The position numbers and the translations under genes are program-made. Positions 53,585 through 62,606 of a stretch of 64,000 nucleotides of DNA are shown here, one piece after another. This stretch comes from Micrococcales bacterium 72-143. Lineage in GTDB: Bacteria; Actinomycetota; Actinomycetes; Actinomycetales; Microbacteriaceae. The stretch spans positions 248,001-312,000 of the forward strand of contig MKVM01000005.1 of assembly GCA_001898835.1 (NCBI GenBank), in the 5' to 3' direction. Every line of letters begins with the position of its first letter. The stretch's first letter is position 1. The notes under the pieces are model-generated. The model was not told where the DNA came from. It saw nothing but the letters and a program-made list of their open reading frames with translations, and made no database searches.

Positions 53585-53907
53585 CGCCTCGCTCCCGTCA
53601 CACGCTCCCCGGCGCGTCGCCACGCCACGATGCCGCCCCGGAGGCTGTGCGCGTCGACGCCCTTCCGCCGGAGGACCGCCGCCCCCTGCGCCGACCGCAC
53701 GCCGGAGTGGCACATCACCACGACCGGGGTGCCCGCCGGGAGGTCGCCCGCGCGACGCTCCAGCTGATCGAGGGGGATGTGGCGGGCGGCCGGGGCGTGC
53801 TCGCTCCGCCACTCCTGCGGCGAGCGCACGTCGACGAGCACCGCGCCGTCGTCGAGCAGCGCGCGAGCCTGTGCGACCGAGACGGAGGTGCGCCGGAACC
53901 AGGCCAT
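53581..53907 (-). CDS. Single-domain rhodanese
   Basis: A 108-residue sulfurtransferase with DVRSPQEWRSEHAPAARHIPL and the active Cys66 in VVVMCHSGVRSA. It moves sulfane sulfur between donors such as persulfides and acceptors. ATG shares a base with the upstream rhodanese stop. Third gene of the sulfur operon. Confidence 0.92.
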   Translation of the reverse strand: MAWFRRTSVSVAQARALLDDGAVLVDVRSPQEWRSEHAPAARHIPLDQLERRAGDLPAGTPVVVMCHSGVRSAQGAAVLRRKGVDAHSLRGGIVAWRRAGERVTGARR

Positions 53908-54215
53908 CAGTCCATCCCCCGCTCCACGGGGAGGCCGGCGCCGAACCACCCGGTGATGCCTCCGAGCACGTTCACGGCGTCGATGCCCTGCGCCTCGAGG
54001 AACGCCGTCGCATGCGCGCTGCGGCCGCCAGAGTGGCACATGACGTACAGCGTCTCGCCCGCGGGCAGCTCGCCGAGGCGCTGGGGCAGCTCGCCGAGCG
54101 GGATGAGGGTGGCTCCCTCGACGTGCGCGACCTCGTACTCGTCGGGCTCGCGCACGTCGATGAGGGCGACGCCGTCGCCCAGGGCGGCGAGCTCGGTGGG
54201 TTCGATGGATTTCAT
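53907..54215 (-). CDS. Single-domain rhodanese
   Basis: A 102-residue sulfurtransferase with DVREPDEYEVAHVEGATLIPL and the active Cys60 in LYVMCHSGGRSA. Nearly parallel to the next rhodanese but with different flanks. GGAGAG lies before the ATG, which overlaps the reductase stop by 4 nt. Confidence 0.92.
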   Translation of the reverse strand: MKSIEPTELAALGDGVALIDVREPDEYEVAHVEGATLIPLGELPQRLGELPAGETLYVMCHSGGRSAHATAFLEAQGIDAVNVLGGITGWFGAGLPVERGMD

Positions 54216-55885
54216 CTGTTCTCTCCGTTCTGTGCGACGAGTCGGAGCTCGCCGGCGAGTGCGCGCGCGGCCTGCCCGGCGCGCCAGGTGACGTATCCGC
54301 CGTCGAGGTTCACGACGTCGAGGCCGTGTGCCTCGAGCAACCGTACGGCGGTGTGGGCTCCCTGACCGACACGGCAGTGGACGACGAGCGGCGTTCCCCG
54401 CAGTTCGTCCATCCTCCCGCGCAGTTCCTCGACGGGGATCCACTCGGCCCCGGGGATGAGCCCCTCGGCGAGCTGGTCGGCGCCGCGCACGTCGAGGAGC
54501 CGGGCGCCGGCGGCAATGGCGTCGTCGAGCTCGTGCCACTGGATGGCGCGCTCGCCCGAGCGTCGATCGTCGGCCACGTAGCCGAGCATGTTCACCGGGT
54601 CCTTCGCGGATCCGTACTGCGGGGCGTAGGCGAGCTCGAGCTGGGCGAGCCCGCTCGCCGGGATGCCGCCGCGCGCGGCGGTCGCGATCACGTCGATGCG
54701 GCGATCGACGCCCGCTCCCCCGACGGCCTGGGCGCCGAGGATGCGGTCGTCGTCGGGGTCGACGAGCAGCTTGAGCGACATCGCCTCGCCGCCCGGGTAG
54801 TACCCGGCATGGTGCAGCGGATGGGTGTGGATGACCCGGTGGGGCCGGCCGAGCTCGCGCAAGCGGGCCTCGCCGGCCCCCGCAAGCGCCGCGGTGATCC
54901 CGAAGGCACCGACGATGGCGACGCCGATCGACGGCGCGGCGTGCACGGGAAGGCCCGCGATCGCGTCGGCGACGAGCCGTCCGTGGAGGTTGGCGGGGCC
55001 GCCGAGCGGGATGGAGCGCGTGCCGCCGAGCACCGCATCCGCCTTCTCCGCGACGTCGCCGACGGCCCGGATCGCGGGGTCGCTCGTGCGGAACTCGTGG
55101 TCGACGAGCACGCCGCCCGCGGGCCCGAGGGCGAGACCGGCCGCGCGCGCCAACCGCGCATCCGGTCGCACGCCGATCGCGGCGATCACGACATCCGCGG
55201 GCAGCACCGTGCCGTGGTCAAGCACGACGCGGTCGTCGTCGATGAGCGACGCCTCGGCACCCAGGTGCAGCTCGACCCCTGCCGCGATCATCGCCTCGGC
55301 GAGCGGCGCGACCATCTCGGGATCGAAGCCGGTGAGCAGTTGCGGAGCCCGCTGCACGAGCGCGACCCGCAGCCCGCGGGCGTGCAGGTTCTCGACCACC
55401 TCGACCCCGACGAATCCGCCTCCCAGCACGACGATGTCCCGCGCCCCGTCGAGGGCGGCCACGATGCCGTCGAGGTCGGCGAGGTCCCGCAGCACCCGCG
55501 CGCGTTCGGCCCCGGGGATCGCGGGCCGCACGGGGACGGCGCCGGTGGCGAGCACGAGCTCGTCGTAGGGCAGGCGCTCGATGCCGCCCGGACCCTCGAC
55601 GAGGAGCTGGTGCGCCGCGCGGTCGATCTCGAGCGCGGTGGTGCGCACGCGCACGTCGAGCGCGAAGCGGGCGCGCAGGCGCGCAGGCGTCTGCAGCAGC
55701 AGCCCCTCGCGCTCGGGGATCGCGCCCCCGATCAGGTACGGCATGCCGCAGGTGGCGATGGAGACCTCGGCGCCGCGTTCGACGACGGTGATCTCCGCGG
55801 TCTCGTCGAGGCGGCGGAGGCGGGTGGCCGCCGACATCCCCGCGGCGACTCCCCCGACGATCACGATGCGACGACGCTCTGTCAT
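54212..55885 (-). CDS. CoA-disulfide reductase/rhodanese fusion (CoADR-Rhd)
   Basis: A 557-residue flavoprotein: FAD fold IVIVGGVAAGMSAATRLRR, redox Cys46 in ATCGMPYLIGG (single-Cys CoADR type), NAD(P)H fold IVVLGGGFVGVEV, dimerisation domain, and a C-terminal rhodanese (about 455-545) with Cys in LVVHCRVGQGA. Such enzymes reduce CoA persulfide or polysulfide. First gene of the operon; TATAAC (55894-55899) stands just before the ATG, with no ribosome site. Confidence 0.93.
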   Translation of the reverse strand: MTERRRIVIVGGVAAGMSAATRLRRLDETAEITVVERGAEVSIATCGMPYLIGGAIPEREGLLLQTPARLRARFALDVRVRTTALEIDRAAHQLLVEGPGGIERLPYDELVLATGAVPVRPAIPGAERARVLRDLADLDGIVAALDGARDIVVLGGGFVGVEVVENLHARGLRVALVQRAPQLLTGFDPEMVAPLAEAMIAAGVELHLGAEASLIDDDRVVLDHGTVLPADVVIAAIGVRPDARLARAAGLALGPAGGVLVDHEFRTSDPAIRAVGDVAEKADAVLGGTRSIPLGGPANLHGRLVADAIAGLPVHAAPSIGVAIVGAFGITAALAGAGEARLRELGRPHRVIHTHPLHHAGYYPGGEAMSLKLLVDPDDDRILGAQAVGGAGVDRRIDVIATAARGGIPASGLAQLELAYAPQYGSAKDPVNMLGYVADDRRSGERAIQWHELDDAIAAGARLLDVRGADQLAEGLIPGAEWIPVEELRGRMDELRGTPLVVHCRVGQGAHTAVRLLEAHGLDVVNLDGGYVTWRAGQAARALAGELRLVAQNGENR

Positions 55886-55896
55886 GGCGACAGGTT

Positions 55897-55912
55897 ATAC
55901 CCCCGGGGGTAT
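55897..55912. promoter_or_regulatory. CsoR/CstR-type operator
   Basis: ATACCCCCGGGGGTAT, a perfect 16-bp palindrome, overlapping the TATAAC -10 box of the sulfur operon and 11 nt before the reductase ATG. It matches the TACCCC-GGGGTA core of CsoR-family operators. Confidence 0.88.
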
Positions 55913-55962
55913 TGATGTCTGGGAGGGGGCTGGACGCTCCGGCCGCTGACTACTCTGGAGAC

Positions 55963-56952
55963 ATGCAAGCGCTCGTCGACTGGTGGGAGAGCCTCGGGCC
56001 GTGGCAGACCCCGCTGCGGGTGCTGTTCATCATCGTCGTCTGCGTGCTCATCCGGATCGTGCTGCAGTTCGTCATCCGCCGCACCGTGCGCTCCATCGTC
56101 TCGGGCGTCAAGAAGAAGCAGGGGGTCGACGACACCCAGGCCCTCGTCGCCACCCCCCTCGCCGCGGTGCGGGTCGTGCAGCGCACACGCACCCTCGGCG
56201 GGGTGCTGTCGAGCGCCGTCACGACCGTCATCGTGATCGTCGGATCGCTGCTCATCATCACGACCATCTCCCCGGATGCGGCGGGCGCGTTCTCGCTCAT
56301 CACCGCCGCGATCGGCGCGGGCCTCGGCTTCGGCGCCCAGAACATCGTCAAGGACGTGCTCAACGGCCTCTTCATGGTCATCGAGGACCAGCTCGGCGTC
56401 GGCGACGTCGTCGACCTCGGCCCCGCGACCGGCGTCGTGGAGGCTGTCGGCATCCGCATCACCGACATCCGCGACGTCAACGGCACCCTGTGGCACGTCC
56501 GCAACGGTGAGATCGTGCGGGTCGGCAACCTCTCGCAGGGCTGGGCGCGGGCCATCATCGACCTCGCCGTGCCCTACGAGTCGGATATCGACGAGGTCGA
56601 GGCTCTCATCCTGACGACCGCTCTCGACATGGCTGCCGAACCGAAGTGGAAGCGGCTCATCATGGAGAAGCCGGAGCTGTGGGGCATCGAGTCGATCTCC
56701 GCCGAGGCGGTCGTGGTGCGCCTCGTGGTCAAGACCCGCACCTCCGCGAAGGACGAGGTGGCGCGCGAGTTGCGGCTGCGGCTCAAGCGCGCGCTCGACG
56801 CCGCGGGCGTGAAGCTGCCCGCTCTCAACTCGATCGTGCTGTCGGGCTTCGAGGGCGCCGGCTCGATCCGCGGCGCCCGCCCGCCGAAGACGGCGCAGCT
56901 GCCGGTCGTCGACAAGCCGAAGGCGCCCCGGGCACCGAAGGCCGACTCGTGA
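55963..56952 (+). CDS. mscS: MscS-family mechanosensitive channel
   Basis: A 329-residue protein with three N-terminal helices (about 20-120), the pore helix ([25 protein letters not shown]), the beta domain ([37 protein letters not shown]) and a basic tail. It releases solutes on hypo-osmotic shock. TACTCT (55951-55956) ends 6 nt before the ATG. Its stop overlaps the globin GTG. Confidence 0.92.
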   Translation: MQALVDWWESLGPWQTPLRVLFIIVVCVLIRIVLQFVIRRTVRSIVSGVKKKQGVDDTQALVATPLAAVRVVQRTRTLGGVLSSAVTTVIVIVGSLLIITTISPDAAGAFSLITAAIGAGLGFGAQNIVKDVLNGLFMVIEDQLGVGDVVDLGPATGVVEAVGIRITDIRDVNGTLWHVRNGEIVRVGNLSQGWARAIIDLAVPYESDIDEVEALILTTALDMAAEPKWKRLIMEKPELWGIESISAEAVVVRLVVKTRTSAKDEVARELRLRLKRALDAAGVKLPALNSIVLSGFEGAGSIRGARPPKTAQLPVVDKPKAPRAPKADS

Positions 56953-57365
56953 ACCTGCAGATCCGGATGGGGCAGGGCGGCGACGTCGTCGGCCCGAGCT
57001 TCTGGGCCGAGGTCGGCGGCCGCCCGACCTTCGAGCGGCTCGTGCGCCGCTTCTACGAGGGCGTCCGCGAGGACGAGCTGCTGTGGCCGATGTACCCGGA
57101 GGACGACCTCGAGGGCGCCATCCAGCGCCTCACGGGCTTCCTCGAGCAGTACTGGGGCGGCCCCGGCACCTACAGCGAGCAGCGCGGCCACCCGCGGCTG
57201 CGCATCCGGCACGCGCCGTTCGCGGTGACGCCCGCGGCCCGCGACGCCTGGCTCGCGCACATGCGCGTCGCCGTCGACGAGCTCGGGCTCAGCCCGCTGC
57301 ACGAGAACATGCTGTGGGACTACCTGGAGCGCGCGGCGCACGCCATGGTCAACACCGCGGACTGA
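56949..57365 (+). CDS. glbO: Truncated haemoglobin, group II (GlbO type)
   Basis: A 138-residue 2/2 globin with [33 protein letters not shown], the Gln-rich turn [28 protein letters not shown] (His of the RHAPF segment is the haem ligand) and [12 protein letters not shown]. It may bind O2 or detoxify NO. It is coupled by a 4-nt overlap to mscS, a pairing repeated in many actinobacteria as far as I recall. Confidence 0.93.
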   Translation: MNLQIRMGQGGDVVGPSFWAEVGGRPTFERLVRRFYEGVREDELLWPMYPEDDLEGAIQRLTGFLEQYWGGPGTYSEQRGHPRLRIRHAPFAVTPAARDAWLAHMRVAVDELGLSPLHENMLWDYLERAAHAMVNTAD

Positions 57366-57438
57366 GTTCGGCTCGGTAGTGTGGAGCACCGGGAGAGTCG
57401 GACGATCGACCGACTCTGAGGGAAACACGGGGGAACGC

Positions 57439-59100
57439 ATGCCGGACCAGGCTGACGCCATCATCATCGGGGCGGGACTCGCGGGGCTCGTCGCCGCATC
57501 CGAGCTCGTCGACGCGGGCAAGAGGGTCGTCATCCTCGACCAGGAGCCTGAGGCGAGCATGGGCGGTCAGGCCTGGTGGTCGTTCGGCGGCCTGTTCCTC
57601 GTCGACTCCCCCGAGCAGCGCCGCATGGGCGTCAAGGACTCGCACGAGCTCGCCCGCCAGGACTGGCTCGCGAGCGCCGAGTTCGACCGCGCCGAGGACG
57701 ACTGGGCGCGCGAGTGGGCGGAGGCCTACCTCGCCTTCGCGGCGGGCGAGAAGCGCGCCTGGCTGCACGAGAAGGGCGTGCGCTTCTTCCCCGTGGTCGG
57801 CTGGGCGGAGCGCGGCGGCTACACGGCCACGGGCCACGGCAACTCCGTCCCCCGCTTCCACATAACCTGGGGCACCGGGCCCGGCATCCTGGAGCCCTTC
57901 ATCCGCACCGTGCGGGAGGGCGTCGAGAAGGGGCTCGTCGAGCTGCGCTTCCGCCACCGCGTCGACCGGCTGATCGTCAAGGCCGGCGCCGTCGTGGGCG
58001 CCGCGGGCAAGGTGCTCGCCCCGGATGCCGCCGAGCGCGGCGAGGCCTCCAACCGCGACGAGGTCGAGGACTTCGAGGTGAGGGCGCCCGCCGTCGTGGT
58101 CGCTTCCGGCGGCATCGGCGGCAACCACGACCTCGTGCGCGAGAACTGGCCCGAGTGGCTCGGCACCGCCCCCGAGCACATGCTCTCCGGAGTGCCGGCG
58201 CATGTCGACGGGCGCATGCTCGGCATCGCCGAGAAGGCGAAGGCGCGCCTCGTCAACCAGGACCGCATGTGGCACTACGTGGAGGGCATCGAGAACTACG
58301 CGCCCGTGTGGCCGCTGCACGGCATCCGCATCCTGCCGGGCCCGTCGAGCATGTGGTTCGACGCGACCGGGCAGCGCCTGCCGGTGCCGCTGTTCCCCGG
58401 CTTCGACACGCTCGGCACCCTCGAGTACCTGCGGCAGTCCGGGCACGACCACTCGTGGTTCATCCTCGACCAGTCGATCATCGAGAAGGAGTTCGCGCTC
58501 TCCGGTTCCGAGCAGAACCCCGACCTGACCGGAAAGAGCGTGCGCGAGCTGTTGCGCCAGCGGCTCGGCAAGGGCGCGACGGATGCCGTGGAGGCGTTCA
58601 AGGAGAAGGGCGCCGACTTCGTGGTCGCCGACTCGCTCGACGACCTGTTCGCGGGGATGCGACGCCTGGCCCCCGACGTCGAGCTCGACACGCTCGCCAT
58701 CAAGCAGGAGCTCGAGGCGCGCGACCGCGAGCTCGACAACACCTTCACGAAGGACGCGCAGATCACCGCGCTGCGCGGCGCCCGCAACTACCGGGGCGAC
58801 AAGCTCATCCGGGTGGCGAAGCCGCACAAGATCCTCGACGAGCGGCACCGGCCGCTCATCGCGGTGAAGCTGCACGTGCTCACCCGCAAGAGCCTCGGCG
58901 GCATCCAGACGAACCTCGACGCGCAAGCGCTGAACGCGGCGGGCAAGCCCATCGCGGGCCTCTACGCCGTGGGCGAGGCGGCGGGCTTCGGCGGCGGCGG
59001 CGTGCACGGCTACCGTTCGCTCGAGGGCACCTTCCTCGGCGGCTGCCTCTTCACGGGCCGCCAGGCCGGCCGCGCGATCGCGGCCGCCGCCGCCGGCTGA
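57439..59100 (+). CDS. FAD-binding dehydrogenase (COG3573-like)
   Basis: A 553-residue flavoprotein with the dinucleotide fold IIIGAGLAGLVAASELVDAGK at the N terminus, SMGGQAWWSFGGLF, and a C-terminal GLYAVGEAAGFGGGGVHGYRSLEGTFLGGCL. It resembles predicted oxidoreductases related to ketosteroid dehydrogenase and fumarate reductase flavoproteins. The substrate is unknown. GGGGGAAC precedes the ATG. Confidence 0.9.
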   Translation: MPDQADAIIIGAGLAGLVAASELVDAGKRVVILDQEPEASMGGQAWWSFGGLFLVDSPEQRRMGVKDSHELARQDWLASAEFDRAEDDWAREWAEAYLAFAAGEKRAWLHEKGVRFFPVVGWAERGGYTATGHGNSVPRFHITWGTGPGILEPFIRTVREGVEKGLVELRFRHRVDRLIVKAGAVVGAAGKVLAPDAAERGEASNRDEVEDFEVRAPAVVVASGGIGGNHDLVRENWPEWLGTAPEHMLSGVPAHVDGRMLGIAEKAKARLVNQDRMWHYVEGIENYAPVWPLHGIRILPGPSSMWFDATGQRLPVPLFPGFDTLGTLEYLRQSGHDHSWFILDQSIIEKEFALSGSEQNPDLTGKSVRELLRQRLGKGATDAVEAFKEKGADFVVADSLDDLFAGMRRLAPDVELDTLAIKQELEARDRELDNTFTKDAQITALRGARNYRGDKLIRVAKPHKILDERHRPLIAVKLHVLTRKSLGGIQTNLDAQALNAAGKPIAGLYAVGEAAGFGGGGVHGYRSLEGTFLGGCLFTGRQAGRAIAAAAAG

Positions 59101-59148
59101 GCGGCCCGCGCAGCGGGGGTGTCGAAGCCAGCCGGCTCCCCCATCCGA

Positions 59149-59556
59149 CTACGGGGCGATCAACTGCACGGTGGGGAAGTACGTCGCGTAGCGACCGCGA
59201 TCCCGCGTGAGCAGGCGATGGCCGGCGACCGCAGCGTGTGCCCCGATGTAGAAGTCGGGCAGCGGCGCCCGCCGGGACCCGCCACCGCGCCGATAGCGGA
59301 GGAACGCCTTGCCCGCGATGAACCCGGCGGCCCACGGCAGCGCCTCCCGAACGAAATGACTCGGCGGGAGGGTGCCCTCGAGATCCTCGATGCGGGCGAA
59401 GCCGACCGAGACCTCCGCGTACACGATCGGGTTCACGACCACGGGGCCGACGCCGAGCGCCTCCTGGAGGGCCGCGCTCGACCAGTCGCCCCACACCGGA
59501 TCGTCGGTGAAGATGTCGAGCAGCACGTTCGAGTCGACGAGCGTGGCGTCAGTCAT
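59149..59556 (-). CDS. vapC: VapC-type PIN-domain toxin
   Basis: A 135-residue PIN ribonuclease with acidic residues in LVDSNVLLDIF (Asp8), YAEVSVGF (Glu), LPDFYIGAHA (Asp) and LLTRDRGRY (Asp). VapC toxins cut tRNA or rRNA. It overlaps the antitoxin gene by 8 nt. Confidence 0.92.
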   Translation of the reverse strand: MTDATLVDSNVLLDIFTDDPVWGDWSSAALQEALGVGPVVVNPIVYAEVSVGFARIEDLEGTLPPSHFVREALPWAAGFIAGKAFLRYRRGGGSRRAPLPDFYIGAHAAVAGHRLLTRDRGRYATYFPTVQLIAP

Positions 59557-59776
59557 CCCGCAACAGTGCCATCAACTCGTCCGTCGTCTGCGCGGTGTTC
59601 GCTCGTCCGCGCATCCGCTGCACCAGGCGCGCTTCACGACTCCCCCCCGCATCGCTGTGCACGATCCGCAGGGTGGCGCCGTCGGCGACGACCTCGACCT
59701 CGTCACCCTCGACGAAGCCGTACGCGTGCCGCAGCTGCGCGGGAATCGTCACCTGCCCCTTGCTGTTGAGTCGCAT
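59549..59776 (-). CDS. vapB: VapB-type AbrB-fold antitoxin
   Basis: A 75-residue protein with the AbrB/SpoVT swapped-hairpin start MRLNSKGQVTIPAQLRHAYG and an acidic tail. The ATG at 59776 has AGGAGG nine nt upstream; a GTG three codons earlier is too close to it. CTAC-GTG-GTAG at 59790-59800 and TATTAC nearby may be operator and -10. Confidence 0.9.
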   Translation of the reverse strand: MRLNSKGQVTIPAQLRHAYGFVEGDEVEVVADGATLRIVHSDAGGSREARLVQRMRGRANTAQTTDELMALLRDD

Positions 59777-59827
59777 CCTGGCCACCTCCTACGTGGTAGA
59801 CGTAATACAGGATACGCGGCCTGTCAC

Positions 59828-60520
59828 TCAGCGGGCCAGCGTCCAGGCGCGCCGCTTCACGAGCACGTGCCCGCGACGCGTGGTGAGACGTGTCCAGGGG
59901 CCGGTCTCGTAGGAGGTCACGGCGTCGTCGCCCAGGAACCCCAGGCTCACGGCGGCGAAGCCGGCGCCCGCCGGGATGTGCTCGGCACCGGGGATCTCCC
60001 GCCCCCACACCTCCGCGCGCACCCGCCGCACGATCGACTCGCCCACGGCATCCGGCACCGCATCGGCGACCTCGGCGATGCCCTCCCGGGCGACCCGGTC
60101 GAGCGTCGCGGCATCCGGCCCCGGCACCGCCCGCCAGCCGCCGCGCGGCGGCGAGATCGCCGCCCAGGTGGCCGTATGCACCTCCATGGGGAGGCCGACC
60201 GTGGCGGCGTCCTGCCGGCCCTCGTGGATCGCGGCGACCGCCAGCTCCTGCGCGCGCTCCACCCGCAGCAGAAGCGAACGGATGGGGACGACGACGTCGA
60301 ACTCCCCCGTGCTGGAGAGCGCCAGGGTGCGCAGCCCCAGCACCGTCGGGGTCTCATCGAGCAGGCCCACCGGGTAGAGCACGGCGGCGTACACGGCGAG
60401 CACGCCGCTTCCCCCGATGAGGCGCACCGAGCCGTCCTCCACGCGCTGGGCGCGCGCGAGGAACACCTGCAGGTCGTCGAGCGACGCGGGGTCCGTGAGG
60501 GTGAAGGAGCGGGCGGTCAC
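59828..60520 (-). CDS. Conserved actinobacterial protein of unknown function
   Basis: A 230-residue soluble protein from GTG, with no signal peptide or helix. VRLIGGSGVLAVYAAVLYP and GEFDVVVPIRSLL suggest an alpha/beta fold, but I cannot name a family. It is divergent from the thioesterase gene, 50 bp away, and convergent with nothing. Confidence 0.65.
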   Translation of the reverse strand: MTARSFTLTDPASLDDLQVFLARAQRVEDGSVRLIGGSGVLAVYAAVLYPVGLLDETPTVLGLRTLALSSTGEFDVVVPIRSLLLRVERAQELAVAAIHEGRQDAATVGLPMEVHTATWAAISPPRGGWRAVPGPDAATLDRVAREGIAEVADAVPDAVGESIVRRVRAEVWGREIPGAEHIPAGAGFAAVSLGFLGDDAVTSYETGPWTRLTTRRGHVLVKRRAWTLAR

Positions 60521-60570
60521 AGCGTTCCCAGCCTAACCGGATGCCGGCACGCCGCTTCTAGACTGGAGCC

Positions 60571-61464
60571 ATGAGCGACCCCCGACCGGGCCTCGACCCG
60601 CTGGCCGGCCTGCTGGCCACCCTCGACCTCACCGACACGGGGGCCCGAACCGACGAGGACATCTTCACCGGCCCGAGCCAGTGGATGCCGGGCGGGCGCG
60701 TCTTCGGCGGGCAGGTGTACGCGCAGTCGATCATGGCCGCGATCCGCACGACCCCGCCGGACCGCGCGATCCACTCGACCCACGGATACTTCCTGCGGCC
60801 CGGGGATGCGAGCGCACCGATCACCTTCTCCGTGGACCGCATCCACGACGGCCGCTCGTTCTCGACACGGCGCACCCAGGCGTACCAGAACGGGGTGCCG
60901 ATCCTATCCATGATCGCGTCGTTCCAGGACCACGACCCCGGCCTCGAGCACCAGCTCGACGCGCCCGAAGGGGTCACCCCGCCCGAGGATCTGCCGAGCG
61001 CGGCCGAGGTGCTGGGGCCCATCGATCACCCGGTCGCCCAGTTCTGGGCCACGAGCCGCGCGTTCGACATCCGGCACGTCGAGCAGCCGATCTACTTCGC
61101 CGCCGACCCGCTCGAGCGGCCGCGGCAGGCGGTGTGGATGCGCACGGTCGGCCCGATGCCCGACGACGAGAACCTGCACCGCGCGGCCCTCGCCTACGCG
61201 AGCGACTACTCGATCCTGGAGCCGATCCTGCGGGCCCACGGCGTGGCCTGGACGCACCGCGGCCTCAAGATGGCGAGCCTCGACCATGCGATGTGGTGGC
61301 ACCGCCCGGCGCGGGTCGACGACTGGCTGCTGTACGTGCAGGAGTCGCCGACCGCATCGGGGGGCCGGGGGCTGTCGACGGGACGGATCTTCACCCGCGA
61401 CGGCGTGCTCGTGGCGTCGATCGCCCAGGAGGGCATGGTGCGCGTGCCCGAACTGCACGACTGA
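60571..61464 (+). CDS. tesB: Acyl-CoA thioesterase II
   Basis: A 297-residue double hot-dog enzyme with GRVFGGQVYAQSIMAA near residue 43 and STHGYFLRPGD, and in the second half MASLDHAMWWHRPARVDDWLLY (active Asp) and QEGMVRVP. It hydrolyses acyl-CoA to free acid. TAGACT (60559-60564) ends 6 nt before the ATG, which also has GGAG. Confidence 0.95.
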   Translation: MSDPRPGLDPLAGLLATLDLTDTGARTDEDIFTGPSQWMPGGRVFGGQVYAQSIMAAIRTTPPDRAIHSTHGYFLRPGDASAPITFSVDRIHDGRSFSTRRTQAYQNGVPILSMIASFQDHDPGLEHQLDAPEGVTPPEDLPSAAEVLGPIDHPVAQFWATSRAFDIRHVEQPIYFAADPLERPRQAVWMRTVGPMPDDENLHRAALAYASDYSILEPILRAHGVAWTHRGLKMASLDHAMWWHRPARVDDWLLYVQESPTASGGRGLSTGRIFTRDGVLVASIAQEGMVRVPELHD

Positions 61465-61483
61465 GCGCGGTGCGCCCGCCGGC

Positions 61484-61906
61484 TCAGCGGGCCGGCGCGA
61501 TCCGCTGACCCGCCGTCACGGCGACGCCCGCCACGGCGAGGTGCATGAGCATGAGCGCGACGACGCCCCCGGGTGTCGTCCCCGGGATGAAGCCCAGCGC
61601 GAGCAGGGCGACGTCGGGCACGAGGGAGAGCACCACGAGCACGGGCACCAGGATGCGCAGCAGCCGCGCCGAGCGGCGCACGAAGCGCACGACGAGCGCC
61701 CAGCCTCCCAGCGCGGCGAGGGTGCCGGCGACCGCGAAGCTCAGGTAGACGGCCGGCTGCAGCGGCGGGTAGGCATCACCCGCACCGGCGGCCCGTGCGA
61801 CGAGCGCGATGATCGTGGTGAGCACGGCGGAGGTGGCGACGGCCGCCAGCACGAGCAGGGCGACGGTGAGCGGGCGGGGTGCGGTTCGTTCGACGGCGGC
61901 GGTCAT
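61484..61906 (-). CDS. Four-helix membrane protein (DUF6069-like)
   Basis: A 140-residue protein with four helices (about 13-38, 50-75, 82-105, 112-132). The layout fits the small actinobacterial DUF6069 group, of unknown function. GAGGAG lies 6 nt before the ATG. Confidence 0.65.
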   Translation of the reverse strand: MTAAVERTAPRPLTVALLVLAAVATSAVLTTIIALVARAAGAGDAYPPLQPAVYLSFAVAGTLAALGGWALVVRFVRRSARLLRILVPVLVVLSLVPDVALLALGFIPGTTPGGVVALMLMHLAVAGVAVTAGQRIAPAR

Positions 61907-62019
61907 GGCGATCTCCTCACGGATGCGGTCGGTGTGCCGCCGACGCTACGGACGCCGGCGGCGCACGGGAACCGCCCGGCGGAGTAACCGCCCTGCTCCG
62001 TCGGGAGTAGCCGCCGGCG

Positions 62020-62496
62020 TCAGCCGCGCTTGCCGAAGGCCACGGGCGCCTCGACGTAGGGCGTGAACAGCTCGCGCAGCTCGTCGGGGATGCGGGACGG
62101 GCGGCCGGTCGCCGCGTCGACCATCACGAGGGTCGTCGACGCGACCGTGTAGAGCACGCGCGGCTCGACGCCCTTCGGGGAGTACACCTCGTAGCAGATC
62201 TGGAAGCTCGCGCCGCCGAGGTTGCCGATCCACAGCTCCACCTCGATGGGGCTGCGCTGGTAGGGGATGGGCGCGAGGTACTCGACCTCCTGACGGGCGA
62301 TGAGGCTGATCGTCGCGGCGCCGGGCCGCGCGTCGATGACGGCGGTCGGACGCGCCTGCTCGGCCCCGGCATCCGGGCGCCAGAACGCGTCGATACGCGC
62401 CTCCTCGAGCAGGCGCAGCATCTCGGCGTTGTTGACGTGCGCGTAGGCGTCGAAGTCGCTCCACCTCAGCCGGATGGGGATGTGGATGCGCGTCAT
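62020..62496 (-). CDS. 4HBT-type acyl-CoA thioesterase
   Basis: A 158-residue hot-dog protein with IRLRWSDFDAYAHVNNAEMLRLLEEAR, the 4HBT signature with catalytic Asp in SDFDAYAHVNN. It likely hydrolyses acyl-CoA; the acyl chain is unknown. It is on the same strand as ettA, separated by a cluster of hairpins. Confidence 0.9.
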   Translation of the reverse strand: MTRIHIPIRLRWSDFDAYAHVNNAEMLRLLEEARIDAFWRPDAGAEQARPTAVIDARPGAATISLIARQEVEYLAPIPYQRSPIEVELWIGNLGGASFQICYEVYSPKGVEPRVLYTVASTTLVMVDAATGRPSRIPDELRELFTPYVEAPVAFGKRG

Positions 62497-62533
62497 GCCT
62501 GCTGCCTGAGTGTGAGATGGTCGGTTTCCGGCG

Positions 62534-62598
62534 CCGGACGCGAGACGCGTCCGGGGACTGACCGCGCGGAGGCCAGAAATGGCCTCCGCCCTGAGCGG

Positions 62599-62606
<8 letters not shown>
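62534..62606 (-). terminator. Two hairpins at the end of ettA
   Basis: A bipartite stem: GGGACTGACCGC (62554-62565) with 62595-62606, and inside it GCGGAGGCC (62566-62574) with 62581-62589. Next to it CCGGACGCG (62534-62542), loop AGA, complement (62546-62554). The first stem includes the ettA stop codon. A 12-bp palindrome TCCGGCGCCGGA (62527-62538) adjoins. Confidence 0.75.

Noticed and set aside
59096-59130. Terminator after the FAD dehydrogenase
   Set aside because: The sequence resembles a decayed repeat (GCAGCGGGGGTGTCGAA) but gives no convincing stem.
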